Part shown: piece after piece, positions 29,022 through 35,817 of the stretch
How positions within the stretch are numbered: position 1 is the first letter of the stretch
How the letters are laid out: each line of letters begins with the position of its first letter
Source: Planctomycetota bacterium
Lineage (GTDB): Bacteria > Planctomycetota > UBA8742 > UBA2392
DNA: 35,817 nucleotides
Reading direction: 5' to 3'
Assembly (NCBI GenBank): GCA_020848275.1
Contig: JADLAK010000027.1
Span: 1-35,817 of the forward strand
Notes under the pieces: model-generated
What the model was told of the DNA's origin: nothing
Seen by the model: the letters and a program-made list of their open reading frames with translations, nothing else
Databases searched by the model: none
Position numbers and translations under genes: made by a program

Positions 29022-32000
29022 TTGGGTATTGAAGAACAGGACGAAGCATTCCTGACACAGGCGCAGCGCCAGCGGTTGTTGAACGCGGCGCAGGTGTCCA
29101 TGTTGCGCTCAGAGCTGCGGCGTCGTCGCTCCAGCGAGCCTGGGCTGCGCGTGCACGTGCTGGCCATGGCGCGCGGCCTGATGGATGCCGATGCGGCCAT
29201 CGATGTGTGGTCGCAGATTGGCATTGAAGTGCCCGTGACGGCCCCCGCCGAGCCTTCGGAGGCTGAGCAAGACGCCATGGACGACGCGCACTTCGCCGCC
29301 GTCCCCAAGATGGTTGAGGCCATCCCGGACAAGCAGGACGTCCAGAAGAAATCCGGCGATTCCGTGCTGGAGATGGACCAGCCGCCCCCCACAGAACGCA
29401 GCGGCGACAGCTTGTTTGAGGAAGGCGAAGGCTCGGGCAAGGAACGCTCCTCGCAGCGCGAGCCCAGCGACTCTTCCGTCGAGGTCGCCCAATCGCCCTC
29501 GAAGTACTTCGAACGCCATATGGACGAGCTTTCGGGCCGCGAAGGCGGCAACGGCTCGACCGGCGCCATGGCGCTGAGCGGCGACGATTCCGTCGACTCC
29601 GGCGATTCCCTGGCTTCACTTTCCGTCGACGACCTCGCCGACGAAGAAGAAGAGGTCCGCCCCACCGCGCCGCCGCAATTCAACGCGCCTGAGCCCTCGT
29701 TTGACGAGGCCGCGCCGGACGCCTTTGCGCAGCAGGACGACTTCGGCGCGCAGGCGGGCGTCATGCCCGACAGTTGGGGCGACGCCCACGGCGCGACCAT
29801 GCCGCCGACGATGGTGGAAGCCTCGGCCGATCTCATGCCCACGCAGATCGAGGCGCCGGCCGAGATGCTGCAACAGGCCGAACCCGAGATGATGCCGACG
29901 CAGGTCGAGATGGCCGAGGTGTTGCCGACGCAGATGGAGCCCGACCCCCGGGCGCAGGCCACCGAATATGAAGTCATGCCCGGCGAGGCGACCGCGGAAG
30001 TTTCAAATTCGCAGACCGACAGCGCGATCATGGAGGCCTTCAAGGAGGCCGACAGCAACTACTTCGGCGATGCCGCGGACCTCACGCACCCGCCCGACGC
30101 CACCCACGCGCCGCCGCCGCCATCCACGCCCGATTCCGGCGGCACGCAGGAACTTCCGCAGGTAACGTTGTTCGATTCCTCGGCGGTCATGCCCGCACCG
30201 GGCGCCGCCGCAGCCGCGCTGGCCGACGCGGAGCAGGACGACTTCTCGCGCACCAAGCCGCCGCGCGCGCCCGAGCCCAAAAAGGGCAGCGCCACGGTCA
30301 CCGAAGTGGTCGACGATTCCGAGTTCGACCTGTCGCTCGCCGGGCTGGCGGGCGAAGAAAAAGAGCCCTCGAGCAAAGCCAGCACGATCTACGACGATTC
30401 CGAAGTCAGCGAGGAAGAACTCACCGGCAATCGCGGCGGCAAGGCCAAGGTCACCACCGGAGGCAAATCCACCACCGGCATGGCGACAGGCGAGGTCGCG
30501 CGCAAGGGTGCGGCCGGCGGCAAAAAGGCGCTGGGCGTCGAGAGCGACATCACCGCCGAGAAGGTCAGGACCGGCGAGCAGATCGAAGCCTCGCAGATGA
30601 CGCTGGCGCAGTTGCGCAACCAGATGGGCATTGGCGAAGGCGTGAAGATTGACGCCGGCGCCGACAAGATCGTGACCACGCTCGAACGCCTGAAATCGGG
30701 CGGCAGCGGCCAGAAGCGCTACACCGTGGTGCGCGAAATCGCGCGCGGCGGCATGGGCAAGGTACTGGAGGTCGAGGACAACGACCTGCGCCGCAGCGTC
30801 GCGCTCAAGGTCTTGCGCAAGGAAATGCTTGGCCGCAAGGACCTGGTTGAACGCTTCCTTGAAGAAGCGCAGATCACGGGCCAGCTCGAACACCCCAACA
30901 TCGTGCCGGTGCACGAAATTGGCGTGGATGGCCGCGGCAACCTGTACTTCACGATGAAGCTGGTCGAGGGTGAAGACCTCTCCAGCATCATCAAGCGCCT
31001 GCGCAACAAGGACGAGGCGGCGATCAAAAAATGGCCGCTCTCGCGCCTGCTCGAAGTCTACATCAAGGTTTGCGAAGGCCTGGCGCTGGCGCACGCGCGC
31101 GGCGTCATCCACCGCGACTTAAAACCCGCCAACATCATGGTCGGCCGCTTCGGTGAAGCGCAGATCATGGACTGGGGCGTGGCCAAGATCGTCGGCCGCA
31201 AGGACAAGGCCGCCGTCGGCGAACGCACGGTTTTGTCCGACCGCCACGAGGGCGGCGTCGCCACCACAATGGTCGGCGCGATCCTCGGCACCCCCACCTA
31301 CATGTCGCCCGAACAGGCGCGCGGCGAGACCGACACGCTGACGCCCGCGTCGGACATGTTCAGCATGGGCGTTATATTGTACGAGCTGCTCTCGCTGAAG
31401 TTGCCGTGGTCGGGCCGCACCAGCGAAGAAGTGCTCGACCAGGTGCGCGAAGTGAACCCGGAGCCGCCGAGCAAGAAGGCGCCCGAGCGCAAAATTCCGC
31501 CCGAGCTCGAATCGCTGGCCATGATCTGCCTGCAAAAGGACGCGGGCAAACGCATCGGCAACGTCACCGACCTGCTCGACAACCTGAAGAGTTACCAGGA
31601 AGGCCGCACGCTGGCCGCCGTGCAGTACTCGATGCGGCAGCTTTTCATGAAGTGGCTGTCGCGCAACCGCGTGATGGTCATTACCAGCATGCTCGTGCTG
31701 GGCGCGCTGATCGGCGGCGTGATCGCGACCATGACGATCATCCGCCAGCAGCAGCTCGAGAAGATTCCGTCATTGATGGAAGCCGGCCGCGCCAAGGGCA
31801 AGGACGCCGAGGTCATGCTGGCGGCGGGCGACTTCAAGGCCGCGCGCGACGCGGCGACAGCGGCGCGCGGCAGCTTTGACAGCGTGACGCGCATCGACGA
31901 AGGCAACGCCGAGGCAAGACAAGCATACGAGCAGATGTCGACCCTGATTGGTACGGTCAGCGCCAAAGAAGAGCAGGTTAACAAGGAAAAGGCCGACCGC

Positions 32001-33797
32001 GCGGCGGAGGCTGAGCGCGACAAGAAGCTGAGTCAAGCGCTGATCGAAGCACGTAAACTGGCCGCCATTGCCAAGGACCTCGAGAACAAGGGCGACAGCG
32101 AGGCCACTCGTGATGCGAAGTCAAAGGCGCGCGATGCGTTTATTGAAGCGAAAACCATCAAGGCTACTAACGAAGAAGCATTCAACGGCGTCAATGAACT
32201 TACGAAGTGGATTGACGATTACGACACCAACAGAGAACGCATCAAGTCTCGCGACCGCGTGCTGCAGCTCAAGGCCGAAGCCGTCAAGCTTTTCGAGGAA
32301 GCCAAGGCCGCCAAAACGTACGACGCCGCCAAGGTCAAACTTCAGGCGGTTCTCACCGCCTGCGACACGGCGCTGGCGGAAGCCGGCGGCACCGACCCTG
32401 AAATCGTTTCGGCGCGCAACGTCATCCTCATTACCAAGGCCGATGCGGCGATGGACTTCACCCGCCGCGCGCTTGACTTCACGCCGCCGAAGTTCGACCT
32501 CGCGGACCTGAACCTGGGCACGGCGGAAAGCACGGGCCAGCGCACCGACGCCATCAAGAAACTGCGCGAAGAATACGTGCAGAAGCAGGGCCTGTACTCG
32601 ACCTTCCGCAAGATGATGGACGACGCGTCCAAGGCGCTTAGCGACCAGCAGTACAGCCTCGCGATCAAGGCGACCACCGACGCCCTGCGCGAAGCCAACA
32701 CCAGTCCCTTTGCCACCAAGCAGGACAAGGAAACGCTGGCCAAAAACCTCCAGTTCGCGCAGATGGAAGACGCGCGCGCCCGCGAGCAGAAGGAAACCGC
32801 AAGCGAAGGCCTGCAGCGTTCCGTCAACGAATACCAGAAACTTCTCGACAATAAAGTCGTGACGGACCCGGACTACAAGACGAAACTTGAAGGCTATCTC
32901 GCGGGAGCAAGGGACAAGCTCGGCAACGCGCTGTTGAGCGAATCCGTGGGCGTGGACGAGGCGGTCGCGCGCGAGAAGCTTGGTGCGGCGCTGCTCGTGT
33001 TGACCGACAAGGCCAAGATCGTCGAGGCCAAGGACCGTCTGGCGGAACTCACGGCCAAGGCCGCGCTGGCCACGGTGTCGGACCGCGTGATTCTGCTGCC
33101 GCGCGGCACGTTCATCATCGGCTCGACACGCGACAGCGACGGCAACCCGCAGCGCCAGGTCGAGCACGCCAAGCTCGTGTTCATCGATAAGTTCCTCGTC
33201 ACCAACCAGAACTACGCGGCGTTCGTGAAAGCCGGCGGCTACGAAGACGACAAGTATTGGGACCGCGAGGCTGTGCCGCTGCGCAAGACCTTTGTCGATG
33301 CCACCGGCAAGATCGGCCCCAAAAACTGGAAGGACGGCGGCTTCGACCCCAGCGTCGCGCAACTACCCGTCACCGGCGTCTGCTACTACGAAGCCCGCGC
33401 CTATGCGCGCTGGCAGAAGAAGCGCCTGCCCACGGCCGATGAATGGGAAATCGCCGCGGGCGCACCCGATGTGCGCCGGTCTGAACGCGTGGGCGACTAT
33501 TCGTTTGGCACCAGTGAAGACGCGCCCGCTGAGGGCGTGCCGAACCTGCGCGAAGTCGGCACCGCGGAGTGGGATCGCAACCCCCTGAACATCCGCGACC
33601 TCGGCAGCAACTGTTCGGAGTGGACGGACACGCGCATCCAGAACAGCCCGCGCGTGGTGGTTAAAGGCGCCCAGCCGGGCCTCAAACCCGAGTTGTTCCT
33701 GCGTTTTGCCCGCCGCGCGAAGATCAGTTCAGCCAAGCTTGCGGACCGCAACGAAGGCCGCGGCTTCCGCTGCGTCAGCGAATTCAAAGAGAAGTAG
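29022..33797 (+). CDS. transmembrane Ser/Thr protein kinase with C-terminal FGE-sulfatase-like domain
   Basis: 1591 residues from TTG 29022, the first start after an in-frame TGA at 29013. GGATGA precedes it; ATG 29100 is the next alternative. Residues about 60-560 are acidic and low-complexity, with a repeated PTQ-x-E motif near 265-310. The Hanks-type kinase domain is about 567-840: RGGMGK loop (576-579), VALK Lys596, HRDLKPAN with Asp699, DWG Asp717, and GTPTYMSPEQARG. All key residues are present, DWG replacing DFG as often seen in such kinases. One TM helix is at about 884-907 (VITSMLVLGALIGGVIATM). A long Ala/Lys/Glu coiled coil (about 915-1350) follows. An FGE-sulfatase/SUMF1-like domain (about 1355-1591: PRGTFIIGS, FLVTNQNYAAFVKAGGY, LPTADEWEIAAG, LGSNCSEWTD, RGFRC) should lie outside the membrane as a ligand-sensing module. 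The fusion is typical of Planctomycetota. Confidence 0.93.
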   Translation: MGIEEQDEAFLTQAQRQRLLNAAQVSMLRSELRRRRSSEPGLRVHVLAMARGLMDADAAIDVWSQIGIEVPVTAPAEPSEAEQDAMDDAHFAAVPKMVEAIPDKQDVQKKSGDSVLEMDQPPPTERSGDSLFEEGEGSGKERSSQREPSDSSVEVAQSPSKYFERHMDELSGREGGNGSTGAMALSGDDSVDSGDSLASLSVDDLADEEEEVRPTAPPQFNAPEPSFDEAAPDAFAQQDDFGAQAGVMPDSWGDAHGATMPPTMVEASADLMPTQIEAPAEMLQQAEPEMMPTQVEMAEVLPTQMEPDPRAQATEYEVMPGEATAEVSNSQTDSAIMEAFKEADSNYFGDAADLTHPPDATHAPPPPSTPDSGGTQELPQVTLFDSSAVMPAPGAAAAALADAEQDDFSRTKPPRAPEPKKGSATVTEVVDDSEFDLSLAGLAGEEKEPSSKASTIYDDSEVSEEELTGNRGGKAKVTTGGKSTTGMATGEVARKGAAGGKKALGVESDITAEKVRTGEQIEASQMTLAQLRNQMGIGEGVKIDAGADKIVTTLERLKSGGSGQKRYTVVREIARGGMGKVLEVEDNDLRRSVALKVLRKEMLGRKDLVERFLEEAQITGQLEHPNIVPVHEIGVDGRGNLYFTMKLVEGEDLSSIIKRLRNKDEAAIKKWPLSRLLEVYIKVCEGLALAHARGVIHRDLKPANIMVGRFGEAQIMDWGVAKIVGRKDKAAVGERTVLSDRHEGGVATTMVGAILGTPTYMSPEQARGETDTLTPASDMFSMGVILYELLSLKLPWSGRTSEEVLDQVREVNPEPPSKKAPERKIPPELESLAMICLQKDAGKRIGNVTDLLDNLKSYQEGRTLAAVQYSMRQLFMKWLSRNRVMVITSMLVLGALIGGVIATMTIIRQQQLEKIPSLMEAGRAKGKDAEVMLAAGDFKAARDAATAARGSFDSVTRIDEGNAEARQAYEQMSTLIGTVSAKEEQVNKEKADRAAEAERDKKLSQALIEARKLAAIAKDLENKGDSEATRDAKSKARDAFIEAKTIKATNEEAFNGVNELTKWIDDYDTNRERIKSRDRVLQLKAEAVKLFEEAKAAKTYDAAKVKLQAVLTACDTALAEAGGTDPEIVSARNVILITKADAAMDFTRRALDFTPPKFDLADLNLGTAESTGQRTDAIKKLREEYVQKQGLYSTFRKMMDDASKALSDQQYSLAIKATTDALREANTSPFATKQDKETLAKNLQFAQMEDARAREQKETASEGLQRSVNEYQKLLDNKVVTDPDYKTKLEGYLAGARDKLGNALLSESVGVDEAVAREKLGAALLVLTDKAKIVEAKDRLAELTAKAALATVSDRVILLPRGTFIIGSTRDSDGNPQRQVEHAKLVFIDKFLVTNQNYAAFVKAGGYEDDKYWDREAVPLRKTFVDATGKIGPKNWKDGGFDPSVAQLPVTGVCYYEARAYARWQKKRLPTADEWEIAAGAPDVRRSERVGDYSFGTSEDAPAEGVPNLREVGTAEWDRNPLNIRDLGSNCSEWTDTRIQNSPRVVVKGAQPGLKPELFLRFARRAKISSAKLADRNEGRGFRCVSEFKEK

Positions 33798-33805
33798 GCA
33801 TTACG

Positions 33806-33889
33806 TAAAAGCTTAAGGCTAAAATTTGCGGTTTCGCCGGCGACGACTGCGCAGTGATGACAATTTTCAGCTTTTAGCCTTTAGCTTTA
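33806..33889. repeat. AT-rich inverted repeat (AGGCTAAAA type)
   Basis: TAAAAGCTTAAGGCTAAAATT (arms 33806-33826) and its partner at 33862-33889 (AATTTTCAGCTTTTAGCC...) are imperfect reverse complements around a GC-rich centre. It fills the 110-bp gap between the kinase and the caspase-like lipoprotein. It could end or stabilise the kinase transcript. Confidence 0.55.
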
Positions 33890-33907
33890 TCGCGAGTCAG
33901 GTGCGCT

Positions 33908-35554
33908 ATGAAACAGTTCCTCATCCCGGTGTCGTTCGTAGTTCTCGCCTTGGCGTTTGCCGGTTGCACTAACGTCGAAACGCCCAATTTCGACGCCGAC
34001 GTCGTCAAAGAAAAAATCGTCCCGCAGAACTGGTCGCCGATTCCGCTGCGCGTGGGGCTTGCGCCGTTTCACAGCGAACTCGAACTCAAGCCCGAGCAAA
34101 CCAACAAACGCGACACCAAGCGCTGGGTATTGAACCCCGACAAAGACCGCCTCAATGGCAAGGACAAGAGCCTCTACGCGCAATTGCTCGAGGCGTTGCA
34201 GAAGTACCGCATGTTCGAGCTGACCGAGAACATTAAAGGCGCAGAACCCAACTGGAACGACGAACAACTCCGCGCCCAGGCCCTCAACCAGGGCCTCGAC
34301 GTCTTCATCGTTCCCGTCGTCAAACGTCACGATGTCGGCCATGCCGGCGCCAACGGCAACTACGGCTGGAACATGGCGATCTGGTGGATGGTCAGCCCGA
34401 TCTTCACCTGGTGGATCGCCGACGAGGATTTCGACGCCCAGGTGCAGTTCGAGCTTCGCATGTATCCCGCCGCAACCGGCGAAATCGCGCGCTCCCGGCG
34501 CATCGGCCCCGCCAATCCCAAAGACGTCATTAAACGCAGTCTCAACGACTGGCAACACGGCTTCAACCTGTTCGCCATCTATGGCACGCCCGGCTATTTC
34601 GGTGAAAGCAACTGGGTCGCCGTCGGCAACCTTTTGCTGCCGCTGGCCGACTGCAAGGTCAAGAAGGACACGCTGCGATACTTGACCAAGGAATTCGCCG
34701 GCGACGCGCAATCCGACGACTTCCAGGACGCCATACGCCGCCGCGTCGGCCTTGTGGTCGGCACCGACGTTGGCGGTCGCGGCGGCGCCGCAAGTTCACG
34801 CTTCTGCGGCCCCGACGCCAACGCGCTGACCGCCTTCTTCCGGCGCGCCGATTCCTCGCCGCTTGTCAAAGGCGGCCTGCGCTCGCTGACGGGCCCGCAG
34901 GCCACGCGCGCGGCGGTGACCGACACCCTCACTGAACTTTCCGAGCTTGCACGTAACAACGACGACATGTTCCTGTTTTTGTGCGGCACCGGCACGCTGA
35001 CGGACAAAGGCAAACCCGCGATTTTGCTGGGCGGGCGCGAGGCCGGCAAGGCCGATGTCGTGCCGCTTGAGGAAATCATCGACGCCGCGGTGCGCCAGAA
35101 CCCGCGCACGCTGGTGCTTTCGCTCGATTGCTCGTTTTTGGCGCGCGGCGACGCCCGTTGCGCCGTGACTGACGCGCAACTTGCGGCGTTGCCCAAACAG
35201 GCCGAAGGCGAAATGCCCATCAGCCTCTTGAAGGCGATCATCGACCGCGTCGAGCGCAACGGGACGAAATGCATCCTGATGAGCGCGACGCAGGCGCTTC
35301 CCTGGCAGACGGAACCCGAACACGCGATGGAGATGGAAGACCTCGGCGGCGGCCTGTTCACGGCTTATGTGCTCGACGGCCTGAGCGGCAACGCCGACAC
35401 CAACAAGAACGGCGTGGTGACGGTTGAGGAATTGCAGGCCTACGTGAACCCGCGCGTGAACCAGATCGCGGAGCTCGAGGGCCTGGCGCAGACGCCGTTC
35501 TTCGTTGTCAACGCCGAGCGCAAGAACTTCCCGCTGCCCGCCCTCAAGCGGTAG
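33908..35554 (+). CDS. lipoprotein with caspase-like (C14) domain lacking the catalytic His, plus EF-hand
   Basis: 548 residues. AGGTG lies 5 bp before ATG 33908. The lipoprotein signal MKQFLIPVSFVVLALAFAGC makes Cys20 the lipid site. The N-terminal domain (about 30-275) is unrecognised; it contains a Trp-rich WNMAIWWMVSPIFTWW patch. From about 277 on the order fits a caspase/metacaspase fold: VGLVVGTDVG (first strand), DMFLFLCGTGTL where the catalytic G-H-G would be (here G360-T361-G362), LVLSLDCSFLARG with Asp407-Cys408 at the nucleophile position, MEDLGGGLFTAYVLDGLSG (usual helix after the active site), then an EF-hand loop DTNKNGVVTVEE. The His is missing, so it is probably a pseudo-protease. 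Its place after the kinase-FGE gene suggests a signalling partnership, but the intervening repeat leaves operon status open. Confidence 0.7.
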   Translation: MKQFLIPVSFVVLALAFAGCTNVETPNFDADVVKEKIVPQNWSPIPLRVGLAPFHSELELKPEQTNKRDTKRWVLNPDKDRLNGKDKSLYAQLLEALQKYRMFELTENIKGAEPNWNDEQLRAQALNQGLDVFIVPVVKRHDVGHAGANGNYGWNMAIWWMVSPIFTWWIADEDFDAQVQFELRMYPAATGEIARSRRIGPANPKDVIKRSLNDWQHGFNLFAIYGTPGYFGESNWVAVGNLLLPLADCKVKKDTLRYLTKEFAGDAQSDDFQDAIRRRVGLVVGTDVGGRGGAASSRFCGPDANALTAFFRRADSSPLVKGGLRSLTGPQATRAAVTDTLTELSELARNNDDMFLFLCGTGTLTDKGKPAILLGGREAGKADVVPLEEIIDAAVRQNPRTLVLSLDCSFLARGDARCAVTDAQLAALPKQAEGEMPISLLKAIIDRVERNGTKCILMSATQALPWQTEPEHAMEMEDLGGGLFTAYVLDGLSGNADTNKNGVVTVEELQAYVNPRVNQIAELEGLAQTPFFVVNAERKNFPLPALKR

Positions 35555-35712
35555 CAATGATCAAAATTGCCGCTCTGTTGGTCTGCGAACGAGCCACCTA
35601 CAAGAGGCGGCACTGGTCGCTGCACCAATTGACCCGAAAGCTTCGGCGCACCGCCCATGAATATCTTCAGCCTTTTCGCGTCTAAGCGGCCCTACATATA
35701 TTCTGGGCAGTT
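35555..35712. other. intergenic stretch without recognisable gene
   Basis: No convincing reading frame, RNA gene or terminator. TACATATATTC (about 35694-35704) is the only promoter-like AT-rich word. It runs into REPIN copy B. Confidence 0.4.
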
Positions 35713-35804
35713 GTGGGGCGGACATTCTTGTCCGCCCGACCGGCGTAGCCGGTCGAATTGTGGCTCGCAAAGCTCGCCACCGCGGACAGGAATGTCCGCG
35801 CCAC
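35713..35804. repeat. REPIN-like element, copy B
   Basis: 92 bp with outer arms GTGGGGCGGACATTCTTGTC(CGC) at 35713-35735 and its inverse at 35782-35804. The inner hairpins are GACCGGC-gta-GCCGGTC and GTGGC-tcgcaaagctc-GCCAC, around a central GAATTG. It is homologous to copy A (15853-15941): outer arms are nearly identical, inner stems differ in sequence but remain paired. Confidence 0.75.
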
Positions 35805-35817
35805 CCAAAGACAATTA

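Noticed and set aside
28847..30058. 403-codon minus-strand frame opposite the kinase N-terminus
   Set aside because: Very Ser-rich, the reverse reading of an acidic low-complexity region; no signal or domain supports it.

Overview
This is a GC-rich, gene-dense stretch from a Gram-negative-type bacterium: it encodes lipoproteins, an outer-membrane beta-barrel and an LpxL-like acyltransferase. A Ser/Thr kinase fused to an FGE-sulfatase-like domain, an exported squalene-cyclase-repeat protein, a giant lipoprotein with Ig-like and kelch regions, and abundant intergenic palindromes suggest Planctomycetota or another PVC-like lineage. That is inferred from gene content; no rRNA or other marker gene is present.

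Metals (1-6.4 kb). After the 3' end of an unidentified gene, a palindrome array and an antitoxin-like remnant, the minus strand carries a zinc/manganese-type ABC uptake operon (lipoprotein, ATPase, permease). Divergent to it is a ferrous-iron operon: two FeoA proteins, FeoB and a small Cys-rich FeoB-associated membrane protein. The intergenic region holds two different palindromic operators. A TTGCAA-N5-TTGCGT box overlaps the -35 of znuA, and a CTGAGA-N5-TCTCAG (Fur-box-like) site lies on the feo promoter. The znuA box recurs at 17.9 kb before a gene resembling zinc-regulated outer-membrane proteins, which is followed directly by a Fur-family regulator. This suggests one zinc (or nickel) regulon.

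6.5-9.6 kb: a 996-residue exported alpha-alpha-toroid repeat protein. 9.6-15.9 kb: an arginine cluster (M20 deacetylase, argH, argG) with a hairpin-T-tract leader, then a P-loop NTPase and a small membrane protein. Between argG and the NTPase, an unknown gene is bracketed by a 24-bp duplication of the argG 3' end. 15.9-17.7 kb: hemB (minus strand) and a VOC-fold protein with a histone-H1-like Lys/Ala tail.

19.7-23.4 kb: a REP-associated tyrosine transposase lies between inverted REP palindromes. Then come a FabZ-like hotdog protein, a GT2-DUF2062 glycosyltransferase and an LpxL-like acyltransferase, a set reminiscent of part of an aryl-polyene or glycolipid pathway. 23.5-35.6 kb: three very large or unusual surface and signalling genes, namely the Ig/kelch lipoprotein, the kinase-FGE receptor, and a lipoprotein with a caspase-like fold in which the catalytic His is apparently replaced by Thr.

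Several intergenic gaps hold structured repeats: REP/REPIN-like elements of several families and long inverted repeats of the CCACGGAGGACACGG and ACCACAGATAAA types. I found no rRNA, no CRISPR array and no convincing tRNA.
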